NCBI GenBank assembly: GCA_020435825.1
Contig: JAGQYY010000005.1
Coordinates: 19,544 to 66,114 of the forward strand
Direction of reading: 5' to 3'
From: Aequorivita sp.
Lineage (GTDB): Bacteria > Bacteroidota > Bacteroidia > Flavobacteriales > Flavobacteriaceae
Length of the DNA stretch: 46,571 bases
Part shown: one piece after another, positions 6,978 to 15,037 of the stretch
How positions within the stretch are numbered: position 1 is the stretch's first letter
How the letters are laid out: the number at the start of each line of letters is the position of its first letter
Notes under the pieces: model-generated
The model's database searches: none
Told to the model about the DNA's origin: nothing
What the model saw: the letters and a program-made list of their open reading frames with translations, nothing else
Position numbers and translations under genes: made by a program

Positions 6978-7976
6978 ATGAATACTATCACGGCAGCTAT
7001 TACCGCTGTAGGGAGCTACGTTCCAGAGTACGTTCTCTCCAACAAAATTCTGGAAACAATGGTAGATACCAATGACGAATGGATCACCAGCAGAACCGGA
7101 ATTAAGGAAAGAAGAATATTAAAGGATAAAGACAAAGGTACTTCCTATCTCGCTATCCAAGCAGCAAAAGACCTTCTCCAAAAAAGCAATACAGATCCCG
7201 CTGAAATTGATATGGTCATAATGGCAACGGCAACACCAGATATGCCTGTGGCAGCAACTGGAGTTTACGTAGCAACACAAATAGGTGCCATAAACGCATT
7301 TTCCTATGATTTGGTCGCGGCCTGTTCCAGTTTTCTTTTTGGAATGTCAACCGCAGCGCGTTATATTGAATCTGGAAAATATAAAAAAGTACTTCTTATT
7401 GGCGCCGATAAAATGTCGTCAATTATTGACTATACAGATAGAACCACCTGTATCATTTTTGGCGATGGAGGAGGAGCCGTACTCTTCGAGCCCAATACAG
7501 AAGGCTTGGGTGTAAAAGATGAATATCTGCGTACAGATGGTGTTGGCAGGCCTTTTCTAAAAATTGATGCCGGAGGCTCTTTGCTTCCTGCTTCTATTGA
7601 AACAGTGAACAATAAGCAGCACTACGTTTTTCAAGAAGGCAAAACTGTTTTTAAATTTGCTGTTTCAAACATGGCAGATGTTTGCGAAAAAGTAATGAAA
7701 AAGAACAATCTTACAGGTGAAGATGTGGACTGGCTAGTGCCACATCAAGCCAACAAACGAATTATCGATGCAGCTGCCTCACGAATGAAACTGCCCGATG
7801 AAAAAGTAATGATGAATATCCACAAATACGGCAATACAACTTCTGCAACCTTACCGTTGTGCTTGGCGGATTATGAAAAACAACTCAAAAAAGGAGATAA
7901 CTTGATATTTGCTTCCTTCGGTGGAGGCTTTACTTGGGGCGCCGTTTATTTGAAATGGGCCTACGATTCAAAATAA
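6978..7976 (+). CDS. fabH: 3-oxoacyl-ACP synthase III (KAS III)
   Basis: A 332-residue thiolase-fold enzyme that starts fatty-acid synthesis by condensing an acyl-CoA primer with malonyl-ACP. The catalytic triad is in place: Cys116 in AACSSFLFG, His256 in VPHQANKR and Asn286 in KYGNTTSAT. The start GSYVPEYVLSN and DTNDEWITSRTGIKERRI are typical, as is the end FASFGGGFTWGAVYLKW. It is followed 35 bases later by accB and accC, so priming and malonyl-CoA supply are encoded together. A TAACTTTG box lies at 6862-6869, 108 bases upstream, after the rpmF terminator, and may drive fabH-accB-accC with a long leader. Confidence 0.96.
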   Translation: MNTITAAITAVGSYVPEYVLSNKILETMVDTNDEWITSRTGIKERRILKDKDKGTSYLAIQAAKDLLQKSNTDPAEIDMVIMATATPDMPVAATGVYVATQIGAINAFSYDLVAACSSFLFGMSTAARYIESGKYKKVLLIGADKMSSIIDYTDRTTCIIFGDGGGAVLFEPNTEGLGVKDEYLRTDGVGRPFLKIDAGGSLLPASIETVNNKQHYVFQEGKTVFKFAVSNMADVCEKVMKKNNLTGEDVDWLVPHQANKRIIDAAASRMKLPDEKVMMNIHKYGNTTSATLPLCLADYEKQLKKGDNLIFASFGGGFTWGAVYLKWAYDSK

Positions 7977-8011
7977 TTTTAACCAACCCAAAAGACTAAA
8001 TTTTCTAAATT

Positions 8012-8506
8012 ATGGATATAAAGGACATTCAAAACCTGATCAAGTTTGTGGCAAAAAGTGGTGCCAGCGAAGTAAAGCTTGAAACCGAAGACATAAAGAT
8101 TACCATAAAAACGGGATTAGAGAATGATAGGGGCGAAACCACCTACATTCAGCAAATTCCAACAATGGCGCAACCGCAAATACAAATGCAGCCTCAGACT
8201 TCTGCAGTGCAACAACAACAAGCTGCACCTTCAACAGAAGCTCCTTCAGAAGCAATGGATTCAAAATTCATCACTATTAAGTCGCCAATCATTGGTACTT
8301 TCTATAGAAAACCTTCTCCTGACAAACCCGTATTCGTTGAGGTGGGAAGCACTATCAGCGCAGGCGATGTGCTTTGCGTGATTGAAGCAATGAAGCTTTT
8401 CAACGAAATTGAAAGTGAAGTTTCTGGAAAAATTGTAAAAGTATTAGTGGATGATTCTTCTCCGGTAGAATTTGACCAACCACTATTTTTAGTTGACCCA
8501 TCATAA
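8012..8506 (+). CDS. accB: Acetyl-CoA carboxylase biotin carboxyl carrier protein
   Basis: A 164-residue BCCP. An N-terminal helical segment (MDIKDIQNLIKFVAKSGASE) leads to a Gln/Pro/Ala-rich linker at residues 48-80 and a C-terminal biotinyl domain. The biotinylated lysine is Lys128 in VIEAMKLFNEIE, and the thumb segment SPIIGTFYRKPSPD is present. It carries the carboxyl group from AccC to the carboxyltransferase, giving malonyl-CoA. It lies between fabH and accC and is separated from accC by 74 bases that include a copy of the 19-bp repeat. Confidence 0.96.
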   Translation: MDIKDIQNLIKFVAKSGASEVKLETEDIKITIKTGLENDRGETTYIQQIPTMAQPQIQMQPQTSAVQQQQAAPSTEAPSEAMDSKFITIKSPIIGTFYRKPSPDKPVFVEVGSTISAGDVLCVIEAMKLFNEIESEVSGKIVKVLVDDSSPVEFDQPLFLVDPS

Positions 8507-8546
8507 GTATAAATCTCGAATTTCAAAGTCCAAATTCCACTTTGTA

Positions 8547-8565
8547 ATTTGGTGCTTGTAATTTG
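8547..8565 (-). repeat. 19-bp element, family 2, copy before accC
   Basis: ATTTGGTGCTTGTAATTTG is the exact reverse complement of CAAATTACAAGCACCAAAT at 9947-9965 after accC. It sits 15 bases before the accC start, in AT-rich DNA made of similar words (AATTTCAAAG, CCAAATTCCA). Confidence 0.8.
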
Positions 8566-8580
8566 TAATTTCAAAACATT

Positions 8581-9933
8581 ATGTTTAAAAAGATATTGAT
8601 TGCAAATAGGGGCGAAATAGCACTGCGAATTATCCGTACGTGCCGTGAGATGGGAATAAAAACGGTTGCCGTTTATTCAACCGCAGATGCAGAAAGCCTT
8701 CACGTGCGTTTTGCAGATGAGGCGGTTTGTATTGGACCACCACCAAGCAATTTGAGCTACCTAAAAATGTCAAATATTATCGCTGCTGCGGAAATTACCA
8801 ATGCAGACGCGATTCATCCCGGCTACGGATTTCTTTCCGAAAATGCCAAATTTTCAAAAATTTGCCAAGAACACGGCATAAAGTTTATAGGCGCTTCCCC
8901 AGAAATGATTGAACGCATGGGCGATAAAGCTTCAGCAAAGGCCACAATGAAAGCTGCCGGAGTACCCACCGTTCCCGGAAGCGATGGTATCATTGAATCT
9001 TATGAAAAATGTGAAAAACTGGCCGAGGAAGTCGGTTATCCAGTAATGTTGAAAGCAACCGCGGGTGGCGGCGGAAAGGGAATGCGCGCCATTTGGAAAA
9101 AAGAAGATCTTAAAAAAGCTTGGGAAAGCGCCCGACAAGAAGCTTCCGCAGCCTTCGGAAACGACGGGATGTATATGGAAAAGCTCATTGAAGAGCCACG
9201 TCATATTGAAATTCAAATAGTGGGCGATAGCACCGGAAAGGCCTGCCATTTAAGTGAGCGTGACTGCTCCATTCAACGTCGCCACCAAAAGCTTACCGAG
9301 GAAACTCCAAGTCCGTTTATGACTAAGAAGCTGCGTACCGATATGGGTAATGCTGCTGTAAAAGCCGCCGAATATATTAAGTATGAAGGTGCAGGGACTA
9401 TTGAATTTTTGGTCGACAAACACCGTAATTTCTACTTTATGGAAATGAATACGCGTATTCAGGTTGAGCACCCAATCACAGAACAAGTAATTGATTACGA
9501 CCTTATCCGCGAACAGATTTTGGTAGCTGCCGGAGTGCCAATTTCCGGAAAAAACTATACCCCACAATTGCACGCGATTGAGTGTAGAATTAACGCCGAA
9601 GACCCCTATAACGATTTCCGCCCTTCACCTGGGAAAATCACCGTACTGCATGCACCGGGAGGTCACGGAGTGCGTTTAGACACACACGTTTATGCGGGTT
9701 ATACCATTCCGCCAAACTACGATTCGATGATTGCGAAACTAATTACTACCGCACAAACCCGTGAAGAAGCGATTAGCAAAATGAAACGTGCTTTGGACGA
9801 GTTCGTAATTGAAGGCATTAAAACAACAATCCCGTTCCACCGCCAATTGATGGACGAGCCGGATTATGTCGCCGGAAATTACACAACGGCGTTTATGAAT
9901 ACCTTCAAAATGAACGAGCCTGAAAAGGAATAG
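8581..9933 (+). CDS. accC: Acetyl-CoA carboxylase, biotin carboxylase subunit
   Basis: A 450-residue ATP-grasp enzyme that carboxylates biotin on AccB with ATP and bicarbonate. It begins [20 protein letters not shown], has [13 protein letters not shown] near residue 80, the glycine loop [12 protein letters not shown] near 158-169, and the active-site block [18 protein letters not shown] near 283-300. The C-terminal domain runs to about residue 440. Length and motifs are normal. It is the third gene after fabH and accB and is followed by a terminator built from the family 2 repeat. Confidence 0.97.
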   Translation: MFKKILIANRGEIALRIIRTCREMGIKTVAVYSTADAESLHVRFADEAVCIGPPPSNLSYLKMSNIIAAAEITNADAIHPGYGFLSENAKFSKICQEHGIKFIGASPEMIERMGDKASAKATMKAAGVPTVPGSDGIIESYEKCEKLAEEVGYPVMLKATAGGGGKGMRAIWKKEDLKKAWESARQEASAAFGNDGMYMEKLIEEPRHIEIQIVGDSTGKACHLSERDCSIQRRHQKLTEETPSPFMTKKLRTDMGNAAVKAAEYIKYEGAGTIEFLVDKHRNFYFMEMNTRIQVEHPITEQVIDYDLIREQILVAAGVPISGKNYTPQLHAIECRINAEDPYNDFRPSPGKITVLHAPGGHGVRLDTHVYAGYTIPPNYDSMIAKLITTAQTREEAISKMKRALDEFVIEGIKTTIPFHRQLMDEPDYVAGNYTTAFMNTFKMNEPEKE

Positions 9934-9946
9934 TTTTTTTAAATCG

Positions 9947-9965
9947 CAAATTACAAGCACCAAAT
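9947..9965 (+). repeat. 19-bp element, family 2, copy after accC
   Basis: CAAATTACAAGCACCAAAT is an exact inverted copy of 8547-8565. Its right half is also the left arm of the accC terminator. Confidence 0.8.
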
Positions 9966-10001
9966 CCCAAAAACCTATCTTTGGAATTTGGTGTTTTTTT
10001 T
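9958..10001 (+). terminator. Intrinsic terminator after accC, built from repeat family 2
   Basis: CACCAAATCCCAAA (9958-9971) pairs with TTTGGAATTTGGTG (9980-9993), 14 bp with one mismatch around an 8-base loop, followed by eight T. This is one of the strongest hairpins in the window. Confidence 0.85.
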
Positions 10002-10021
10002 AATTTGGAATTTATTATAAA

Positions 10022-11185
10022 ATGAATCTCTCGTATTGGGAATATAAAACCTGGTTTTCAAACATCGATTATGCCGTTATTGGCAGCGGAATTGTTGGTT
10101 TGAGTTGTGCTTTGGAACTTCGCAGAAAGCATCCCAAAAGCAAAATTGCAGTTTTTGAACGCGGCATGCTTCCCAGTGGTGCGAGTACCAAAAATGCGGG
10201 TTTTGCCTGCTTCGGAAGTATTTCGGAAATACTGGAGGATTTAAAAAACCATTCCGAAGAAGAGGTTATCCAACTTGTAAAAAGCAGGGTGGAGGGTTTA
10301 CAATTATTGAGAAAAACCCTTGGCGATGAACAATTGGATTATCAAGAATACGGTGGCTACGAACTTTTTACCAATGAAGATGCGGAGCTTTTTGAAATTT
10401 GTAAATCCCAGATTGAATATGTAAATGGATTATTGAAACCTGTTTTCAACGCTGAAGTTTTTTCAGAAAAAGAGAATCATTTCGGCTTTAAAAATATTCA
10501 ACCAAAACTTATTTATAGCACATTTGAAGGCCAAATAGATACAGGAAGAATGATGCTGGGCCTCATTAAAAGAGCTTCAGAAGAAAATATTTTGATACTG
10601 AATTCTTCAGAAATTACAAGTATTTCAGACCAAGGTGAATCGGTTTCACTTCAACTAAATTCGCCAAAAGCACTTCGACACTTCGACTCCGCTCAGCACA
10701 GGCAAGCTCAGTGTGACATTCACGTAAAAAAAGTTTTTATCGCGACCAATGGTTTTGCGAAGCAATTTTTGAAAGAAGATGTAAAACCTGCAAGGGCGCA
10801 GGTTTTGGTGACCAAACCTATAGAAAATTTAAAGATAAAAGGTACATTTCATTTGGATAAAGGCTATTATTATTTCAGAAATATTGATAACCGAATTCTT
10901 TTTGGTGGCGGAAGAAACCTCGATTTTAAGACAGAGGAAACTACTGAAATGGAACTGACACAATTGGTGCAAAACAAGTTGGAGGAATTGCTTAAAACGG
11001 TAATTTTACCAAACCAAGCTTTCGAAATTGAACATCGCTGGAGTGGCATTATGGGTATTGGAAACAAAAAAAAACCGATATTAAAATCAGTTTCAAAAAA
11101 TATTTTTTGCGGCGTACGATTGGGTGGAATGGGAGTGGCAATTGGTAGCACAATCGGGAAACAATTAGCAAACCTCTATGATTAA
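10022..11185 (+). CDS. FAD-dependent amino-acid oxidase/dehydrogenase family protein (DadA/ThiO type)
   Basis: A 387-residue DAO-fold flavoenzyme. The dinucleotide motif YAVIGSGIVGLSCALELRR lies at residues 17-35, then ERGMLPSGASTKNAGFACFG near 46-65, and the C-terminal HRWSGIMGIG with RLGGMGVAIGSTIGKQLA. Such proteins oxidise amino acids, glycine or sarcosine-type substrates and pass electrons to oxygen or quinone; the substrate is not predictable. Residues 217-234 (ALRHFDSAQHRQAQCDIH) are encoded by a REP-like family 1 repeat at 10671-10720 that keeps the frame open, so the protein carries a peptide insertion in a loop before KKVFIATNGFAKQFL. The last 8 bases overlap mtgA. Confidence 0.82.
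   Translation: MNLSYWEYKTWFSNIDYAVIGSGIVGLSCALELRRKHPKSKIAVFERGMLPSGASTKNAGFACFGSISEILEDLKNHSEEEVIQLVKSRVEGLQLLRKTLGDEQLDYQEYGGYELFTNEDAELFEICKSQIEYVNGLLKPVFNAEVFSEKENHFGFKNIQPKLIYSTFEGQIDTGRMMLGLIKRASEENILILNSSEITSISDQGESVSLQLNSPKALRHFDSAQHRQAQCDIHVKKVFIATNGFAKQFLKEDVKPARAQVLVTKPIENLKIKGTFHLDKGYYYFRNIDNRILFGGGRNLDFKTEETTEMELTQLVQNKLEELLKTVILPNQAFEIEHRWSGIMGIGNKKKPILKSVSKNIFCGVRLGGMGVAIGSTIGKQLANLYD
10671..10720. repeat. REP-like family 1 element inside the oxidoreductase gene
   Basis: The stretch contains CACTTCGACACTTCGACTCC, then GCTCAGCACAGGCAAGCTCAG and TGTGACATT, that is two family 1 cores side by side. The 3' part matches the tails seen at 29787-29805 and 31880-31895. It is in frame with the host gene and adds about 17 residues. 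Confidence 0.8.
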
Positions 11186-11897
11186 AAAACTGTTCAAATT
11201 TATATTTAAATTTTTCCTTTGGTTTATTGGGCTTACCGTTCTGTGGGTACTTATCTACAAATTTGTGCCCGTTCCCTACACGCCTCTTATGGCCATTCGC
11301 GCAATGGAAGGCGATGAGAATTATCAAACCCGCCACGACTGGGTTCCCATTGATGAAATTTCCCCGTATTTGCAGTTAGCAGTTATCTGTGCCGAAGACC
11401 AAACTTTTTTAAGCCATAGCGGGTTTGACCGTGAAGCAATTGAAAAAGCTTTGGAAAACAACGAAAAAGGAAAAAAACTCCGCGGCGGAAGTACCATTTC
11501 ACAGCAAACGGCTAAGAATGCTTTTTTATGGCCAGGCCGAACTTGGTTCCGAAAGGGAATGGAGGCGTATTTCACACTTTTGATTGAAACACTATGGAGC
11601 AAAGAGCGTATTTTGGAAGTTTACTTGAACAGTGTAGAAATGGGCGACGGCGTTTTTGGCGCGGAAGCAGCTTCGCAATATTGGTTTAAAAAATCGGCAA
11701 AAAACCTTCGGATTGAAAATGCCGCAGCTATTGCCGCAATTTTACCGAGCCCACAGCGATATAGGGCTAATCCGCCAGGAAATTATGTTGCACGAAGAAC
11801 TCAATGGATTGTTAGGCAGATGCGCTATTATGGACCTTTTACTTTGAAAAAACAAGAACCGCAAGAAGAAACAAGGAAAACGAAAAAGAAAAAATGA
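11178..11897 (+). CDS. mtgA: Monofunctional biosynthetic peptidoglycan transglycosylase
   Basis: A 239-residue GT51 enzyme. An N-terminal membrane anchor (residues 9-29) is followed by the glycosyltransferase domain with its motifs: AVICAEDQTFLSHSGFD with the catalytic glutamate near residue 73, RGGSTISQQTAKNAFLWPGR near 103-122, ETLWSKERILEVYLNSVEMG near 138-157, and AAAIAAILPSPQRYRANPP. It polymerises lipid II into glycan strands on the outer face of the inner membrane and has no transpeptidase domain. The C-terminus is a lysine-rich tail. It overlaps the oxidoreductase gene by 8 bases and the next gene by 4 bases (ATGA), so the three are co-transcribed. Confidence 0.94.
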   Translation: MIKKLFKFIFKFFLWFIGLTVLWVLIYKFVPVPYTPLMAIRAMEGDENYQTRHDWVPIDEISPYLQLAVICAEDQTFLSHSGFDREAIEKALENNEKGKKLRGGSTISQQTAKNAFLWPGRTWFRKGMEAYFTLLIETLWSKERILEVYLNSVEMGDGVFGAEAASQYWFKKSAKNLRIENAAAIAAILPSPQRYRANPPGNYVARRTQWIVRQMRYYGPFTLKKQEPQEETRKTKKKK

Positions 11898-12352
11898 CCG
11901 CGCTAGAAATTAAAAACGAATTGCTCCAGCATTGCCAAAAACAGGTTGACAACCGCTATTCCAAAATAAAACAAACGATTGCCGATATTGAGGAATCGTT
12001 GCTTGAGGAAGCCAAAAGCAGCAGTGGCGACAAGCATGAAACAGGCAGGGCGATGCTGCAGATTGACCGCGAAAATGCGGGAAAGCAGTTGCAGGAAATT
12101 GAAAAAGTCGCGCAACTTCTCAAAAAGATTGATGTGAAGGCAACTTCCGATTATGCCCGGTTGGGAAGCTTGGTATATACCGATCGTTTTACCTATTTCA
12201 TAAGTCTTTCCATCGGCACCGTTACTTTGGGGAAAACAGATTATTTGTGCGTTGCCCTAAATTCGCCGGTAGGCTTGCTCATTTCGGGAAAGAAAAAGGG
12301 CGATGAATTTACACTGAACGGCAATAGTTATAAAATTAATGGCCTTAAGTAA
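11894..12352 (+). CDS. GreA/GreB-like small protein
   Basis: A 152-residue protein with an N-terminal coiled coil (about residues 5-90, with ADIEESLLEEAKSSSGDKHE) and a C-terminal domain reading LCVALNSPVGLLISGKKKGDEFTLNG. The latter is the layout of the GreA/GreB FKBP-like domain (SPLGxALxGKxxGD). GreA stimulates RNA-polymerase transcript cleavage through its coiled-coil tip. This protein is shorter and divergent, so it may be an RNA polymerase-binding paralogue and not true GreA. Close relatives are often mislabelled as 3-oxoacyl-ACP synthase. It overlaps mtgA by 4 bases and converges on the FUSC gene 4 bases away. Confidence 0.6.
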   Translation: MTALEIKNELLQHCQKQVDNRYSKIKQTIADIEESLLEEAKSSSGDKHETGRAMLQIDRENAGKQLQEIEKVAQLLKKIDVKATSDYARLGSLVYTDRFTYFISLSIGTVTLGKTDYLCVALNSPVGLLISGKKKGDEFTLNGNSYKINGLK

Positions 12353-12356
12353 AGCA

Positions 12357-14594
12357 CTAAAACTGCGTTTCCAGTAATAGTTTTGGCATTTTTTCGCTCA
12401 TCGCCAAGAGCCATTTCAATTGTTCGCGCACCAAATGTGCTTCCTCCATTTTTTGATGGAAGGCATCGGTTAATGGTTTGGCATTTTCTGCATCCGAAAG
12501 AATTATTTTTTGGCCATAAGTATTTTCAAAAATGTTTTCAGATTCCACGTTTTCAGAAATTTTTTCCGAAGAAATTTCCCTTTTCAAAATGCCTTCCGCT
12601 TCTGAAAGATTTTGAATAATTTTTGAAGTAACCTTTTTAAAATTCCTTGAAGCCGGAGTTGTGGGATTACTTAAAATATAAGTGCTCAACGAAGCCAATG
12701 ATGCTAAAAAAGTATGGTTAAGCACCGTAATTTCATAAACCTTATCCAGATTTTTTTGCTTCGATTTTGGTTCCTGCGTCATCCGTTGAAAAGCTGCGCT
12801 GAGGTTGGACATTTCCAAAAAGGCCTTCTTTCGAGCCACTTTATATTCGGGAGAAATTTTCCCCTTTTGATTGTAAAAGCCAACTATTTCCTCCAAATAA
12901 ATTTTATTTGCCTTAATGGTTTCCAGTAAAGTATTTTGAATACCCTGTATTTCCCAAGCGGGCCACAGCAGCAAATTTCCCATAGTTGCCAAACCTGCGC
13001 CAATTAACGTATCCACAACGCGATATTGTATTACATTAAAAATATCTGGCCGCAATAGGGCATAAATAAATACCACGCTCAGGGTAATGAACGTAGCCGC
13101 AGCCTTGTAATTGCGCTGTACCATTGAAAATGCAATTACCAACGATACAATTGCCAAAATGCCATAAACCGTGGTATTTTGTGTTAGCAAAACAATGCCC
13201 ACGGCCAGCGCACCGCCAATTAACGTTCCAATGGTCCGCTCTTTGGAACGTGTTTTTGTGAGCCCGAACGTGGGGCGCATAATAACGATAAGCGTGAGCA
13301 AAATCCAATAAGGATTTTGGAGCGAAAAAAGCATTCCAACTCCATAACCGATCATGGCCATTACAGCAAGCCGCAGTGAGTGCTTGAAAATGGGGGAGCG
13401 CAGATTGAAATTTTCAAACAGGACATTAAAATCGTAATTCTGTTTGGTAAGGAACCTTCGCGAATCATCATTTTTCAACAGGGAAACTTCACGATGCGCA
13501 GGATTTTTCAGTAACCATTCAATCTTTTCGATCTTTTTTACCTGTTCTTTTTGGTATTTGAATAGGTTTCGGAGCAAGATTGTATTCTCGTCAAAATTTT
13601 CATTTGAAGCCGATTTATTTGTTGAAATGCCCAGCTTTATTTTTTGAAGCAATGTTTCAATTTTATCACTTTTGCGAAGTTTTTTTGGGTTTGAGAGCAA
13701 TATTGAAATCGTGTTCAATCTTTTCGACATCGCGAAAAGCAAATTTTGAAAATCGGCCAATTGTTCAGGTTTTTCCTTAAAAAAAGCATCCGTTTTTGAA
13801 TAATTTACCGGATTCGCCATTGCCAGTTCCAGCATATCGACCAATTGTACAAAAATCAACAACCGTTTGCCTTCGTAATTGGACTTTCCAGAGCCTGTTC
13901 GGCTGGCAATCAAAATATCGCGCAGGGTTTCGTGGGTTGCGGTAAGTTCGGTTTGCGTATTCAGCAACTTTTTTAGGAGCTCCGTCCTGTCTTCTTTTTC
14001 TGAAACCAATTCGCCGCGTATATGTAAATAATCTGCAGTGAGTTTCAGGGTTTTGGAAAGATAGAATTCCGTTTGCCTTTTGGGGTACATATAATGCCAA
14101 ATGAACGCGAGTGTTGCATACCAAATTCCGCCAAGGCCTATCAACAGGGCTCTTTCGTAGGGAGGCATGCCACTGGAAACATTTGAAAAACTAAGCACCA
14201 ACGCAAAAAGACCTGAAAAACTAATTAGCGATGCGCGAAACCCGTAAATGGAAAGGTAGGAAATACCAAACATCAAGATACCCAAAATGGGAACCAATAA
14301 CCAGTGTGAAAGGTGCAGATAGGCACCTATCAAACTTACTGTCATGGCCAATAGCGCAGCAAGCAAAATCCCTTTTATCTTATGTTGAATACTTCCGCTA
14401 ACATCGCTCGGCGAAGCCAGCATGGCACCTACGGTAATTGTTGTCCCGATTGCAAGGAAATCAAGCTTAACTCCCACAATAATGGGTAATGTAAGGGCAA
14501 TTCCCAATAAAATCGCTTTCGAAAAATCGGTACTTTTAAAGTATTCGCCAAGATCGAAAAGTGTTGATTTCAATATGTTTTTTGGAGCTGCCAC
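12357..14594 (-). CDS. FUSC family inner-membrane protein (YccS/YhfK type)
   Basis: A 745-residue protein with two membrane halves. Helices cluster at about residues 25-175 and again at about 400-545, where RPTFGLTKTRSKERTIGTLIGGAL is the FUSC signature and LLWPAWEIQ follows. Long cytoplasmic helical regions lie between and after them. The family resembles fusaric acid resistance exporters and aromatic acid efflux pump AaeB; most members have no proven substrate. The start is GTG at 14594, with no ATG in frame close upstream. A TATCTTTG box lies 20 bases upstream on the minus strand. No periplasmic adaptor gene is nearby, so function as a tripartite efflux pump is not supported. Confidence 0.85.
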   Translation of the reverse strand: MAAPKNILKSTLFDLGEYFKSTDFSKAILLGIALTLPIIVGVKLDFLAIGTTITVGAMLASPSDVSGSIQHKIKGILLAALLAMTVSLIGAYLHLSHWLLVPILGILMFGISYLSIYGFRASLISFSGLFALVLSFSNVSSGMPPYERALLIGLGGIWYATLAFIWHYMYPKRQTEFYLSKTLKLTADYLHIRGELVSEKEDRTELLKKLLNTQTELTATHETLRDILIASRTGSGKSNYEGKRLLIFVQLVDMLELAMANPVNYSKTDAFFKEKPEQLADFQNLLFAMSKRLNTISILLSNPKKLRKSDKIETLLQKIKLGISTNKSASNENFDENTILLRNLFKYQKEQVKKIEKIEWLLKNPAHREVSLLKNDDSRRFLTKQNYDFNVLFENFNLRSPIFKHSLRLAVMAMIGYGVGMLFSLQNPYWILLTLIVIMRPTFGLTKTRSKERTIGTLIGGALAVGIVLLTQNTTVYGILAIVSLVIAFSMVQRNYKAAATFITLSVVFIYALLRPDIFNVIQYRVVDTLIGAGLATMGNLLLWPAWEIQGIQNTLLETIKANKIYLEEIVGFYNQKGKISPEYKVARKKAFLEMSNLSAAFQRMTQEPKSKQKNLDKVYEITVLNHTFLASLASLSTYILSNPTTPASRNFKKVTSKIIQNLSEAEGILKREISSEKISENVESENIFENTYGQKIILSDAENAKPLTDAFHQKMEEAHLVREQLKWLLAMSEKMPKLLLETQF

Positions 14595-14614
14595 TTCTTT
14601 TTTTGAAATAATTG

Positions 14615-14622
14615 CAAAGATA
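14615..14622 (-). promoter_or_regulatory. -7 box for the FUSC gene
   Basis: Minus strand TATCTTTG, a perfect TAnnTTTG, 20 bases before the GTG start. No clear -33 TTG at standard spacing. Confidence 0.4.
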
Positions 14623-14731
14623 TTGAGCGGGAATTTATAACACGATACTTTTTACAGCGGAAAGATGTTATTCTTTTATTAAATATTCAAAGGACGTGAA
14701 GCCAAAACTTTTTTATGCTATAAAAACTCTG

Positions 14732-15037
14732 ATGAGCAAAGCAATACTTATTAAAACACGTCCGTCCGGCAAACCTTCCATAACCGATTTCGAAAATGTG
14801 GATGCCGCACTGGAAAACATATATAATATGAACGCATTATAAATTGTGGAGCTATTTCGCTGTACAATAAATTGAAAACCCAAAGCTGGCCCCGCGCAAA
14901 AGCGTATGGCGGAATGGCTGAAAGCCGATAAATTGACGTATTTGGAAACGATCGCGGAAGGTTTTGAAAATATTCCGCAGGCATTTATTGATCTGCTTGA
15001 CGGAAAGAATAAAGGAAAAATGATCGTTGTGGTTTAA
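14732..15037 (+). pseudogene. Decayed NADP-dependent oxidoreductase (zinc-free MDR family)
   Basis: Three fragments of one gene can be read. The first, from ATG 14732, begins MSKAILIKTRPSGKPSITDF, the normal start of zinc-free medium-chain reductases (curcumin reductase/YncB type). It then jumps to VDAALENIYNMNA, which belongs near residue 240 of a complete protein, so more than half of the gene has been deleted. A frameshift follows, since RIINCGAISLYNK continues in another frame from 14833. A second shift near 14895 returns to the first frame, giving MAEWLKADKLTYLETIAEGF and FIDLLDGKNKGKMIVVV up to TAA at 15035. About 100 of roughly 330 codons remain. It abuts the ABC ATPase gene, sharing bases with its stop codon. 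Confidence 0.8.

Noticed and set aside
8507..8580. A small gene between accB and accC
   Set aside because: The 74 bases are made of AT-rich repeat words with stops in all frames.
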